From Gammaproteobacteria bacterium (GTDB lineage: Bacteria; Pseudomonadota; Gammaproteobacteria; Pseudomonadales; Porticoccaceae), in NCBI GenBank assembly GCA_016708925.1, contig JADJET010000022.1, positions 310,001 through 374,000 of the forward strand: DNA of 64,000 nt, written 5' to 3'. The notes beneath the pieces are model-generated. The model worked only from the letters and a program-made list of their open reading frames with translations. It did not search any database and was not told the origin of the DNA. The position numbers were made by a program, and so were the translations under genes. Of this stretch, positions 19,418 to 28,333 are shown piece by piece; position 1 is the first letter of the stretch; every line of letters starts with the position of its first letter.

Positions 19418-21169
19418 TCAGCCAGCGGGCTTCAGGAAACTGGTGCGGAAACCGATCGGCGGCGCTTCGTCGGGATCAATTCGCACATCCAGCAAGGTCG
19501 GCCCGCGTCGGTTTGCAATGGCCTTGCCGTCCAATGCCAACAGATCGCCCGGTGAGCGGATCACATGAGCCTCGGCACCCATGGCCCGCGCGAAGGCCGC
19601 AAAGTCGGTTTCGGGAAGCTCTGTGCCAATGGATTCGGCGCCCGTCATGCGCTGCCCATGCTTGACCATGCCGTAGGCGCTGTCGTTTAGCACCACAAAA
19701 ATCACGGGTAATTTTTCCTGAATGGCTACAGTGATTTCCTGGCCACTCATCAGCATGCTGCCGTCGCCAGTGATGCACGCGACCGGATCGCCCGGGCGCG
19801 CAAGTGCCGCTCCCACGGCACTGCCAATGGCCCAGCCCATAGAGGCGAATTCCGTCACTGCGTGAAACAGTCCGCCACTGCCATCGCGCCGGCCGGACAT
19901 CCGGCGATCATAGGGATGCAGATAGTGGATAGCCCACGAGAGGCTCGCTCCCGAATCCGCAAGGTAGTAGGTATTCGATGGCAAAACTCGCGGCAACTCC
20001 CGCATCAGGCGCTGCGGCTTGATGGGTATGGCGTCGGAATAATATTTTTCCTCGTCGTCCAAGGTGAAATGGCGACGCGATTCCTCTGTGCTCGGGGCCA
20101 CCCGTAGTGCTTTTGGCGCGCGGCCATCGGTGTTCGCGTCCAGCCGCATGAGTGTTCTTTCGACGATTGTCTCTATGCGGCCACGCACATGCAGCGCTGC
20201 CATCGGGGTCCGGGCAAGATTTGCCTCGGTCGATTCAATGTGAATGATCCGATGGCCGAACAGCCGCGAGTCCCAGCCATTACTGGCCCACTCGCCCATG
20301 TTGGCGCCGATGATGAAAATCCGGTCGACCGCTTCATCGGCAAGAATCTGGTTGGCTTCGCGATGCCCCGCGAAACTGATGACGCCCCTGAACAAGGGAT
20401 GGTAGGGACTGACCAGACCCTTGCCGTGGGGCGTAACAATTACCCTGGCATTCAGCTTGACCGCCAAAGTCAGAATGGAGCCGACGGCCTCGCGCGCCTC
20501 GTCGCCGAGCAGAAATACCGGTTGCCGCGCGGAAACCAGTTCCCCGTAGAGCTTGTTCACCGCGTCCTCATCGCACAGCGCAGGCTTGCGAACCAGGTTT
20601 GTGAGAGAAAAGCTGGAGGCCATTGCTGTCTGACGCTGACGCATGATATCCATCGGCACACTGATGTGAACCGGCCCCATGGGCGACGAAAATGCGGTCA
20701 TTATGGCGGTGGTCAGCTTGTGCTCGAACTGCTCGACATGGGAAATCAGCGTGCTGTAACGGGTGCAGTAATGAAGCAACTCGACAGTGTTGACCCCGGT
20801 GCAGGAGGAGTCCTGCATGGCGCCACGACCAAACGTCGACAACGCCGTCTGCGCGGTGATCACCAGCATCGGGATATGATTTTCGTAGGCGCTGGCCACG
20901 CCGGTGATCAGGTTGGTGGCGCCCGGCCCGGTGGTGGCGCAGCAGACACCCAGCTTGCCGGTGTTGCGGGAGTAGCCGTCGGCCATGAAGGCGGCGCCGG
21001 TCTCGTGCCGCGCGACGATGGCGCGGGGGCCACCGCGGCGTTCGCTGCGCGCCAGCGCGTTGTAGAAAGGTTCGATCGCGCCACCCGGGATGCCGAACAC
21101 ATACTCGACACCCAGTTGCTCCAGGTAGGCGATGATGAGGTCGCCGTATTCCAGTATCTGACCTTCCAT
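19418..21169 (-). CDS. Acetolactate synthase-like thiamine diphosphate enzyme
   Basis: About 583 residues with the three-domain layout of the acetolactate synthase/glyoxylate carboligase/oxalyl-CoA decarboxylase superfamily. It shows the pyrimidine-binding Glu in IVARHETGAAFMADGYSR, the middle NAD/FAD-like domain (VFLLGDEA) and the ThDP motif ITGDGSMLMSGQEI ending in VLNDSAYGMV. It would decarboxylate or carboligate a 2-oxoacid. No regulatory subunit (IlvH) is adjacent, which argues against the branched-chain amino acid role. ATG 21169 is chosen over 21196 because of GGAAAGG upstream. It is first in a tightly packed minus-strand group with two citrate-synthase-like genes, a TonB receptor, a binding protein and a sensor kinase. 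Confidence 0.8.
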   Translation of the reverse strand: MEGQILEYGDLIIAYLEQLGVEYVFGIPGGAIEPFYNALARSERRGGPRAIVARHETGAAFMADGYSRNTGKLGVCCATTGPGATNLITGVASAYENHIPMLVITAQTALSTFGRGAMQDSSCTGVNTVELLHYCTRYSTLISHVEQFEHKLTTAIMTAFSSPMGPVHISVPMDIMRQRQTAMASSFSLTNLVRKPALCDEDAVNKLYGELVSARQPVFLLGDEAREAVGSILTLAVKLNARVIVTPHGKGLVSPYHPLFRGVISFAGHREANQILADEAVDRIFIIGANMGEWASNGWDSRLFGHRIIHIESTEANLARTPMAALHVRGRIETIVERTLMRLDANTDGRAPKALRVAPSTEESRRHFTLDDEEKYYSDAIPIKPQRLMRELPRVLPSNTYYLADSGASLSWAIHYLHPYDRRMSGRRDGSGGLFHAVTEFASMGWAIGSAVGAALARPGDPVACITGDGSMLMSGQEITVAIQEKLPVIFVVLNDSAYGMVKHGQRMTGAESIGTELPETDFAAFARAMGAEAHVIRSPGDLLALDGKAIANRRGPTLLDVRIDPDEAPPIGFRTSFLKPAG

Positions 21170-21248
21170 CACCTTTCCACCAGCGGTCGAATTCATATCA
21201 AAGACCAGAGAGTTATCATGCGGTTACAATAGCAAGTTGATGTTTGCG

Positions 21249-21276
21249 ATGATATTTGCCGACGATAACAGGTCAA
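21249..21276 (-). promoter_or_regulatory. Probable sigma70 promoter of the TPP enzyme/receptor/kinase operon
   Basis: On the minus strand TTGACC (21271-21276) is followed after 16 bases by TATCAT (21249-21254). Transcription would start near 21242 and leave a leader of about 70 bases before ATG 21169. It lies in the 197-base AT-richer gap between the divergent TPP enzyme and aminotransferase genes. An ACCCGC...GCGGGT inverted repeat beside it (21276-21297) could be an operator. Confidence 0.5.
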
Positions 21277-21366
21277 CCCGCCAATTGCGAGCGGGTCGCA
21301 ACCGAACTGGGAAGCACGCCTTTTTTTACTTAAACTGCCCGGCCCCCGCTGGAACTGAATCCGCCG

Positions 21367-22686
21367 ATGACCGACCCCAATCTGAGCCACTGGTGGCAGC
21401 CTTTTACCAATGTGCGGGGCTTTCGCCAGAACCCCCGCCTGATCGCGCGCGCCGAAGGCTGCTTCGTCTACACGCCGGACGGGCGCGCGGTGCTCGACAT
21501 CACCGCCGGGCTCTGGTGCGTCAATCTCGGTCACAGCCGACGCGAAATCGCCGATGCCGTCCACAAGCAGTTGCTGGAGATGGATTTCGCGCCGCCGTTC
21601 CAGTTCGGTTCGCCGGTGACCTTTCGTTTTGCCGAGAAGCTGGCGGGGTACGCGCCGCCCGGACTCGACCGGGTGTTTTTCACCAACTCGGGGTCCGAGT
21701 CGGTCGAGACCGCGATGAAGATCGCCCACGTCTGGCAGCGCGCCCGCGGCAAGGCCGGCAAGACACGCTTCATCGCCCGCGAGCGCGGCTATCACGGCGT
21801 CAACGTCGGCGGCACTTCGCTGCAGGGCATTCCCAACAACCGCAAGGGTTTCCCGACCCTCGACAATGTCGATTTCCTGCCCGATCTGCTCGACATCCCG
21901 GCCAATGCCTTCAGCCGCGGCCTGCCGCAACAGGGCGCGAACAAGCTCGACGCCCTGGAAAAGCTCATCGCCCAGCGCGGCGCCGAGAACATCTGCGCGG
22001 TGATCGTCGAGCCCATCGTCGGCGCCGGCGGCATGGTGCCGCCACCGGTGGGTTATCTGCAACGCCTGCGCGAAATCTGCACCCGCCACGACATCCTGCT
22101 GATTTTCGACGAAGTGGTCACCGGCTTTGGCCGCACCGGCTCGGTCTTCGCCGCCATCGAGTTCGGCGTCACGCCGGACATCATGACCACCGCCAAGGCG
22201 ATCAACGGCGGCACCGTGCCCATGGGCGGGGTATTCGTGCATCGGGACATCCAGCAGGCCATTTTCGACGCGGCGCCCACGGGCGTGCCCGAGATCTTCC
22301 ACGGCAATACCTACGCCGGCGCGCCGGTGGCGGCAGCGGCGGGTTTGGCCGCGTTCGAGATTTACGAACGCGAAGGGCTGCTCACGCGCGCCGCCGGCCC
22401 CATCGGCCGCTACTGGGAGGATGCGCTGCACCGTCTGCGCGACATCCCGCACCTGATCGACATCCGCAACTACGGCCTGCTGGGCGCCGTCACCCTGGCG
22501 CCGGATCCGGCCAAATACCCGGGCGGCGTCGGCGTGCCGGTGCACAACCGCTGCTGGGAAAACGGCCTGCTGTGCCGCGCCGTGGGCGACAACCTGGTGA
22601 TGTCGCCGCCGCTGATCATCAGCGAAGCCGAAATTGACCTGTTCGTCGCACGGTTGCGACAATCGATCCGCGATGTGCTGGGCTGA
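21367..22686 (+). CDS. Omega-amino acid:pyruvate aminotransferase (class III)
   Basis: 439 residues, PLP-dependent class III aminotransferase. Visible are GLWCVNLGHSRREIADAV, the PLP phosphate-binding FFTNSGSESVETAMK, IFDEVVTGFGRTGS and the Schiff-base lysine in TTAKAINGG. The N-terminal HWWQPFTNVRGF and the overall length fit the beta-alanine/omega-amino acid:pyruvate subgroup, which moves an amino group from a primary amine or omega-amino acid to pyruvate. ATG 21367 has only a weak GGAA site. It is divergent from the TPP enzyme operon and is followed 35 bases later by a formaldehyde dehydrogenase gene, possibly co-transcribed. Confidence 0.87.
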   Translation: MTDPNLSHWWQPFTNVRGFRQNPRLIARAEGCFVYTPDGRAVLDITAGLWCVNLGHSRREIADAVHKQLLEMDFAPPFQFGSPVTFRFAEKLAGYAPPGLDRVFFTNSGSESVETAMKIAHVWQRARGKAGKTRFIARERGYHGVNVGGTSLQGIPNNRKGFPTLDNVDFLPDLLDIPANAFSRGLPQQGANKLDALEKLIAQRGAENICAVIVEPIVGAGGMVPPPVGYLQRLREICTRHDILLIFDEVVTGFGRTGSVFAAIEFGVTPDIMTTAKAINGGTVPMGGVFVHRDIQQAIFDAAPTGVPEIFHGNTYAGAPVAAAAGLAAFEIYEREGLLTRAAGPIGRYWEDALHRLRDIPHLIDIRNYGLLGAVTLAPDPAKYPGGVGVPVHNRCWENGLLCRAVGDNLVMSPPLIISEAEIDLFVARLRQSIRDVLG

Positions 22687-22721
22687 ACGTCCGACACTTT
22701 TCCTCTCGACTGGAATTGCCC

Positions 22722-23828
22722 ATGAAAACCAAAGCCGCGGTGGCCTTCGGCGCCGGCAAGCCTCTGGAAATCTGCGACGTCGACCTGGAAGGCCCGCGCG
22801 CGGGCGAAGTGCTGATCGAGGTCAAGGCCACCGGCATCTGCCATACGGACGCCTTCACGCTCTCGGGCGATGACCCGGAAGGGCTGTTCCCCGCCATCCT
22901 GGGCCACGAGGGCGCTGGGGTCGTGGTCGAAGTGGGCGCGGGGGTGACTTCGGTGGCGCCGGGCGATCATGTGATCCCGCTGTATACGCCCGAGTGCCGT
23001 CAGTGCGAGTACTGCCTGCATCCGAAAACCAATCTCTGCCAGGCGATTCGCGCGACCCAGGGCCAGGGCCGGATGCCGGACGGCAGCAGCCGTTTCTCCC
23101 TCGACGGCAAGCCGCTGCTGCACTACATGGGCTGCTCGACGTTCGCCAACTACACGGTGCTGCCCGAGATCGCGCTGGCCAAGGTGCGTCCCGACGCGCC
23201 CTTCGACAAGATCTGCTACATCGGCTGTGGCGTCACCACCGGCATCGGCGCGGTGGTGTTTCGCGCCCGGGTCGAACCCGGTGCGCGGGTGGTGGTGTTC
23301 GGGCTCGGCGGCATCGGTCTCAATGTGATCCAGGGCGCGCGCCTGGTGGGGGCGCGCCAGATCATCGGCATCGACATCAACACCGCCAAGGTGCCGCTGG
23401 CGCGCCAGTTCGGGATGACCGACTTCATCGATGCCTCGAAAGAACCGGACGTGGTGGCGGCGGTGCTCGACCTCACCCACGGCGGCGCCGATTACAGCTT
23501 CGAGTGCATCGGCAACGTCAAGGTGATGCGCCAGGCGCTGGAATGCTGTCACAAGGGCTGGGGCGAGTCCTACATCATCGGGGTGGCCGGCGCCGGGCAG
23601 GAAATCGCCACCCGGCCGTTCCAGCTCGTCACCGGGCGTTCCTGGCACGGGGTCGCCTTCGGCGGCGCGCGCGGCCGCACCGATGTGCCGCGCATCGTCG
23701 ACTGGTACATGGAGGGAAAAATCAGCATCGATCCGCTGATCACCCACATCCTGCCACTCGCCGACATCAACCGCGGCTTCGACCTGATGCACGCGGGGGA
23801 GAGCATCCGCTCGGTGGTGGTGTACTGA
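22722..23828 (+). CDS. frmA: S-(hydroxymethyl)glutathione dehydrogenase / class III alcohol dehydrogenase
   Basis: 368 residues, zinc-dependent medium-chain dehydrogenase. The catalytic zinc ligand region is ATGICHTDAFTLSG with GHEGAGVV, the structural zinc cysteines are in CRQCEYCLHPKTNLC, and the NAD-binding motif is VFGLGGIGLNVIQGARL. Sequence and length match class III ADH, which oxidises the formaldehyde-glutathione adduct to S-formylglutathione. ATG 22722 is preferred over an in-frame TTG six bases upstream. No S-formylglutathione hydrolase (frmB) is adjacent. A hairpin follows at 23862. Confidence 0.9.
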   Translation: MKTKAAVAFGAGKPLEICDVDLEGPRAGEVLIEVKATGICHTDAFTLSGDDPEGLFPAILGHEGAGVVVEVGAGVTSVAPGDHVIPLYTPECRQCEYCLHPKTNLCQAIRATQGQGRMPDGSSRFSLDGKPLLHYMGCSTFANYTVLPEIALAKVRPDAPFDKICYIGCGVTTGIGAVVFRARVEPGARVVVFGLGGIGLNVIQGARLVGARQIIGIDINTAKVPLARQFGMTDFIDASKEPDVVAAVLDLTHGGADYSFECIGNVKVMRQALECCHKGWGESYIIGVAGAGQEIATRPFQLVTGRSWHGVAFGGARGRTDVPRIVDWYMEGKISIDPLITHILPLADINRGFDLMHAGESIRSVVVY

Positions 23829-23861
23829 TCAGCCGCTTTTCAACACGCTGCCAAGCCCATG

Positions 23862-23878
23862 GCCCGGCTTCGCCGGGC
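23862..23878. terminator. GC hairpin between convergent genes, possible terminator
   Basis: GCCCGGC-TTC-GCCGGGC forms a 7-bp stem with a 3-base loop, 33 bases after the frmA stop and 12 before the end of the convergent gene. No clear T run follows on either strand, so the terminator role is tentative. Confidence 0.4.
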
Positions 23879-23889
23879 TCCGTGTCGTT

Positions 23890-24399
23890 CTACGCCCCGC
23901 CAAGCCGCCGCAGCACCATGATCGGGATGCGGCGCGCGCCTGCTCGCTGCTTGTAGCCTGGGAACCCGATATAGGTGGCGAGCGCGTAGCGCCAGAAGCG
24001 CTGATACTCGTCGCCCTCCGCTTCGTGGGCACGATAGCTCGCAACCTTGCCGTTCAGGGTGCAGGAGACTTCGGGATTCGCCTTCAGGTTGAAGTACCAG
24101 GCGGGGTTGTGCCCCTGCCCAAAGTTCGATGCGATGAGGGCGAGGTCGCCTTCCTGTTGCTGATCCGGGATGCACAGCAGCGGGATGCGCCGCACCCGGC
24201 CGGTCCTGGCGCCGATGGCATCCACCATCACCACGGGCAGCCCGACGAGCAGGCCAGACAACATGATCCGTTCCCCGGAGAGACGCAAAAAAACGCGGTC
24301 CAGATGATGCCCGACACGCGCCAGCAGCCAGGCGCCCGGGCGGGAGGCCGCGAATTTCTGCATCAGGTTGGCTTTGGGGGGTGTGACGGCATCATTCAT
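23890..24399 (-). CDS. Nitroreductase-family deazaflavin-dependent oxidoreductase-like protein
   Basis: 169 residues. It has the fold signature of the Ddn/F420-dependent nitroreductase family: IGARTGRVRRIPLLCIPD, ALIASNFGQGHNPAWYFNL, NPEVSCTLNGKVASYRAHEA and a terminal IPIMVLRRL. Members bind F420 or another flavin in a split-barrel fold, and many in proteobacteria have no known substrate. ATG 24399 is chosen because the longer frame upstream (to 24519) gives low-complexity sequence overlapping the neighbour. It is last in a minus-strand row with SirB1, ferredoxin and ferredoxin reductase genes. Confidence 0.8.
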   Translation of the reverse strand: MNDAVTPPKANLMQKFAASRPGAWLLARVGHHLDRVFLRLSGERIMLSGLLVGLPVVMVDAIGARTGRVRRIPLLCIPDQQQEGDLALIASNFGQGHNPAWYFNLKANPEVSCTLNGKVASYRAHEAEGDEYQRFWRYALATYIGFPGYKQRAGARRIPIMVLRRLGGA

Positions 24400-24424
24400 C
24401 CGGGGCTCGCTCTCAAGTGTCGGT

Positions 24425-25273
24425 TCAGTGCAGGGTAGCGCTGCCGGTGCGGCTCCGCAGTTGTTCGATTTTACGCGTGACCGACGCCAACGCCTCGGGC
24501 CGGGCGGCGAGCTCGGCATGGGCCGCGAGCCGCTCCAGCTCGTCGGCGGCCGGCCCGAAACATTCGAGCTTCTCCAGTATCAGAACACGATCCATCACGT
24601 CCTGCAGCGCATCGGCATCGATCAGCAGCAGGCGGTCGCACAGGCTCAGGCTCTCGCCGAAGTCCTCGCGCTGGAGGTAGATCATCTTCAGGTTGCGCAG
24701 CATGCGCTGCAGAATCTCGCGTTTACGCGCGGGTTGCAGCAACTGTTCGGAAAACTCCACCGCCCCCCGGGTGCCGGTGTGGAGCAGGGCGCGGCAGTCG
24801 TCGCGACTGAGCGTGCGTCCGGTGAACGGATCGATCAGTTCCGCGGTGGCGCTGCCGGGCGCCGCGATCCGCACCAGAAAATGGCCGGGAAACCCCACCC
24901 CCGCCGCGTCCAGGCCGAGTGCCTCGGCAATGCGCAGGTAGATCAGCGCCAGCGAAATCGGTATGCCTGTGCGGGTTGCGAGCACCCGGTCGAGGTAGCT
25001 GTTGTCGGGGTTGTAGTAATCCTTGGCGTTGCCGCGAAAACCTTCGGCCTCGGCGACAAACTCGCACAACCGGGCAGCGTCGGGATACGGGGTTGCCAGT
25101 ACCTGGCTCGCCCGCTGCGCCAGGGCGTCGAGCTGCGCGCGGCACGACACCAGATTCACGCCGACGTCGTGCTCGGCGGCGATCAGCAGCGCGGCCTCGA
25201 TCAGATCGATCTCGGCGTCCGGCCGGCGGAGCTGGGCGGCAAACCGGGCGCGGGGGCTGTCCGGGGGCGTCAT
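24425..25273 (-). CDS. SirB1-family transglutaminase-like/TPR protein
   Basis: 282 residues. The N-terminal part has the SirB1 signature FVAEAEGFRGNAKDYYNP, NSYLDRVLATRTGIPISLAL and VGFPGHFLVR, the transglutaminase-like region. The C-terminal 80 residues are TPR-like helices (NLKMIYLQREDFGESLSL). The family is widespread in proteobacteria, often near prmC/hemK, and has no firmly known reaction. Here it lies 76 bases after the ferredoxin gene and 25 before the oxidoreductase gene. Confidence 0.82.
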   Translation of the reverse strand: MTPPDSPRARFAAQLRRPDAEIDLIEAALLIAAEHDVGVNLVSCRAQLDALAQRASQVLATPYPDAARLCEFVAEAEGFRGNAKDYYNPDNSYLDRVLATRTGIPISLALIYLRIAEALGLDAAGVGFPGHFLVRIAAPGSATAELIDPFTGRTLSRDDCRALLHTGTRGAVEFSEQLLQPARKREILQRMLRNLKMIYLQREDFGESLSLCDRLLLIDADALQDVMDRVLILEKLECFGPAADELERLAAHAELAARPEALASVTRKIEQLRSRTGSATLH

Positions 25274-25349
25274 CGTGGGAATCCTCGCAGGGCAGGGGAT
25301 GTTTGTATCACACCCCGCTCCGCGCTGACCACCGCAGAGCGCGACCCTC

Positions 25350-25664
25350 TCAGTCCATGGGCGTGAGCGTCACCCGGATGCCGTCGAGCGCGTCGCTGAC
25401 CCGGATCTGGCAGCACAGCCGGGAGGTGGGAGTGAGTCCGTGCGCGGTATCCAGCAGGTCTTCCTCGTCCTCGCTGGGCGGATCGAGGCGGTCGTACCAC
25501 TCCGGGTCGACGATCACATGGCAGGTGGCGCAGGCCAGGGCGCCGCCACAGGCCGCCAGCATAGGCAGGTCGTTGGCCTTGGCCACCTCCATGATCGAGC
25601 GGCCGTTTTCCGCGGCCAGCGTGAGGGTTTCGCCTGAGGTGGTAACGAAATGGATTACCGGCAT
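25350..25664 (-). CDS. 2Fe-2S ferredoxin
   Basis: 104 residues, adrenodoxin/ISC-type ferredoxin. The cluster cysteines are in ACGGALACATCHVIV (Cys-X5-Cys-X2-Cys) with the fourth in SRLCCQIRV. Acidic residues before it (PPSEDEEDLLD) form the partner-binding helix typical of ferredoxins that feed P450s or reductases. The gene for a matching NADP reductase lies 48 bases upstream in the same direction, so the two probably form an electron-transfer pair. ATG 25664 follows AGGAG. Confidence 0.9.
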   Translation of the reverse strand: MPVIHFVTTSGETLTLAAENGRSIMEVAKANDLPMLAACGGALACATCHVIVDPEWYDRLDPPSEDEEDLLDTAHGLTPTSRLCCQIRVSDALDGIRVTLTPMD

Positions 25665-25712
25665 GAATAACTCCTGTGGTTCGGGATGGTTGGGATGGAG
25701 GAATACGGCGGC

Positions 25713-26748
25713 TCAGGATTCCCGGATCGGAACGCCGGCCGTGGTCGAGTGCTCAAAATGCAACGCCCGGTCGGGATGCACCACGGCATAGGCCGCATGC
25801 GCGGCATGGGCCGCCTCGGCAAACCCCGTCAGAATCAACTTCAGCTTGCGGGGATAGCCCGCGATGTCGCCGATCGCGAACACACCGGGCGCACTGGTGG
25901 CGCCAGTGGACGGGTCCACCGGGATCACCCCGTTGTGCGCGCCCAGCCCCCAATCGTTGATGGGACCGAGCTTGCTGGCGAGTCCAAAAAACGCCAGCAG
26001 GTGATCCGCCGCGATGCGTCGCTCCTCACCTTTGAGGGTTTTGACGATCACTGCGGCAAGGCGCTCGCCGTCGCCTTCCAGCGCCGCCAACTGGTAGGGA
26101 ATGACCAACTGGATTTTCCCCGCGGCCGCCAGCTCGTGCAGCCGCGCGCTGGTCTCGGGCGCGGCGCGAAACTGCTCGCGGCGGTGGATGACATGAATCT
26201 CCGCGGCGCTATCGGCCAGCGCAATGGCCCAGTCCACGGCGGAGTCGCCGCCGCCCGCGATCACCAGCCGCTGGCCCCGGAAGCGCTCCCGTTCCGCGAC
26301 CAGGTAGTGCACGCAAGCGCCCTTCGTACGGCTCGATGCCGGGCAGGGGCGGGCGATTGGGGCCGAAGGCGCCGACCCCGGCGGCGACCATCACGGCCCG
26401 GGCGCGAATCCGCGTGCCCCGGGAGGTGATCAACTCCCAGGCATCATCCCGACGCTGGAGTTCGGTGACCTGCTGATCCAGATGAAACCGAGGCTGGAAG
26501 GGCGCGATCTGCTGCTGGAGGCGCGCGATCAGCTCGCTGGCCATCAACGCAGGCGCGGCGGGAATATCGTAGATGGGCTTTTCCGGATAGAGCGCGACGC
26601 ACTGTCCGCCCAGCGCCGGCAAGGCATCGATGACGTGGCAGCGCAGTTGCAGCATGCCGCATTCGAACACCGCAAACAGCCCGACCGGCCCGGCGCCGAT
26701 AATGGCGACATCGGTGACTTCGGTGCCAGACGGGGTTTGTGTATTCAA
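25713..26748 (-). CDS. Ferredoxin--NADP+ reductase (thioredoxin reductase-like type), frameshifted
   Basis: About 345 residues in two frames. Part one (26748 to about 26323) has the FAD Rossmann motif VAIIGAGPVGLFAVFECG, ALGGQCVALYPEKPIYDIP and AVMVAAGVGAF. Part two (about 26320-25713) has the NADP motif RLVIAGGGDSAVDWAIALA and the FAD-closing GVFAIGDIAGYPRKLKLILTG. These are features of the YumC/FdR type of reductase. One extra base in the triple C at 26320-26322 explains the break; removing it reads EPYEGACVHYLVAER. The start is TTG at 26748, 6 bases after AAGGAG, rather than GTG at 26787. It would reduce the adjacent ferredoxin with NADPH. Confidence 0.8.
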
Positions 26749-26842
26749 CTGCCGCTCCTTGCCGGTTTGCACGTTGCCGATGTGCACGGCGACGGGGCCC
26801 CGCGTGCGCGGCGCGATAGTGCAACAGCGCGCGCGCCGGCGT

Positions 26843-27705
26843 CTACTCGAAAACCACGGTTTTATTGCCGTGGATCAACACCCGGTCTTCGAGGTGAAAC
26901 CGCAGCCCCCGTGCCAGCACGATCTTCTCGATGTCCTTGCCCTTGCGCACCATGTCGTCGACGCTGTCGTGATGGCTGATGCGGGCGATGTCCTGATCGA
27001 TGATAGGACCGGCGTCGAGCTCTTCGGTGACATAGTGGCAGGTGGCGCCGATCAGCTTCACGCCGCGCTCGGCGGCCTGGTGATAGGGCCGCGCCCCCGC
27101 GAAAGCCGGCAGAAAACTGTGATGGATGTTGATCAGCCGGCCGGCATAGTTTTGGCACAGATGGCCCGGCAGAATTTGCATGTAGCGCGCCAGTACCACC
27201 ACGTCGGGGTTCAGGTCCGCGAACACCTCCGCGATGGCGTCGAAATGCGCGGCGCGGGCGCCCGCTTCCACCGGCAGGTGGTGGTAAGGAATACCGTGCC
27301 ACTCCACATAACCGCGCAGATCGTCGTGATTGGAAACCACGGCGGCGATTTCGCAGGGCATTCGCCGCTGCGCCAGCGATACAGCAGATCGGCGAGGCAA
27401 TGCGCCTGCCGGCTGACCATGACGACCACACGCTTGGGCGTGTCCGTGGCGACGGCCTGCCAGTTCAGCGCGTATTCCGCCGCCACCGGCGCAAAGCGGC
27501 GGCGCAGCTCGTCGATGCCGTAGGGCAACGAGGCCGCTGCGATCACCTGCCGGGCGAAGAACCATTCCGACTCCGGATCGCGATAGTGGTTGGCTTCGGT
27601 GATCAGGCCACCTTCCGCCGCGAAAAACGAACTGATTGCCGCAACGATCCCGACCCGGTCCGGGCAGGACAGGATGAGGCGGATACTGTGTGCCGAAGCA
27701 GTCAC
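26843..27705 (-). CDS. purU: Formyltetrahydrofolate deformylase, frameshifted
   Basis: About 287 residues over two frames. The N-terminal ACT domain (RLILSCPDRVGIVAAISSFF) is in one frame. From about 27360 the formyl-transferase-like domain follows in another: EIAAVVSNHDDLRG, INIHHSFLPAFAGARPY and GATCHYVTEELDAGPIIDQD with the Asn-His-Asp residues of the hydrolase. It releases formate from 10-formyl-THF, adjusting the one-carbon pool and feeding PurT. The break near 27358-27364 has the sign of one missing base; an added base gives GELPCEIAAVV. The start is GTG 27705. It is first of the row leading to the ferredoxin genes, though 94 bases separate it from them. Confidence 0.83.
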
Positions 27706-27851
27706 CCTTCAGGCCCTCGACGCATTGAAAATCCGCGCCATGAAATACGCGGGGTCCACAAAAATCAAACCCATGACTTGCATCATGGTGCGTATTCAAC
27801 CGCCGCTCATACTGGGATCACGACTTCGAACACCTGTGTGAGGACGATCCC

Positions 27852-28331
27852 ATGATCAAAGAAGCTTTGGTCGGCAATATCGCGTTCAGCAAAGCCGACG
27901 CCATCGTACAGGGCATCGCGCCGGACGAGGACTTTTCCCAGGGCGTGGCACTGGCGGTCAGCCAGAAATACCCGGGAATCGTCGAGGATTTCGCGCATTT
28001 CCGCTCCGCGACCCCGCCCCAACCCGGCAGCCTGTGGTCGTGGCGCAGCGGCGCCGGCCCGCAGGTGGTGAGCCTGTTTGTCCGCGCCGCCGCGGACGAC
28101 CATCACGGCAAAGCCAGCGTCGAATGGGTGGATCAGGCGCTGGCGCAACTGCGGGAGTTGGCGCTGCGCGAAAATTTCCGAAGTCTGGCCCTGCCGAAAA
28201 TCGGCACCGGCGTCGGCGATCTCGACTGGCGCGAGGTCAAGCCGCTGATCCAGAAACACCTGGGCGACCTGCCCGCCAAAGTGTTTCTCTACACCATCTT
28301 CAATCCGCTGATTGCCGGAGTGGAGGAGTAA
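27852..28331 (+). CDS. Macro-domain protein (ADP-ribose-binding)
   Basis: 159 residues, a stand-alone macro domain. It opens with VGNIAFSKADAIVQGIAPDE, and the ligand-loop region is LALPKIGTGVGDLDWREVKP followed by VFLYTIF, as in macro domains related to ALC1/TARG1-type or phage ADP-ribose-1''-phosphatase proteins. Such proteins bind or hydrolyse ADP-ribose on proteins, nucleic acids or nucleosides. The usual N-x-x-N pocket is not obvious near the N-terminus. No ADP-ribosyltransferase (DarT-like) gene is next to it. ATG 27852 follows GGACGATCCC. A strong terminator follows directly. Confidence 0.72.
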   Translation: MIKEALVGNIAFSKADAIVQGIAPDEDFSQGVALAVSQKYPGIVEDFAHFRSATPPQPGSLWSWRSGAGPQVVSLFVRAAADDHHGKASVEWVDQALAQLRELALRENFRSLALPKIGTGVGDLDWREVKPLIQKHLGDLPAKVFLYTIFNPLIAGVEE

Positions 28332-28333
28332 CA

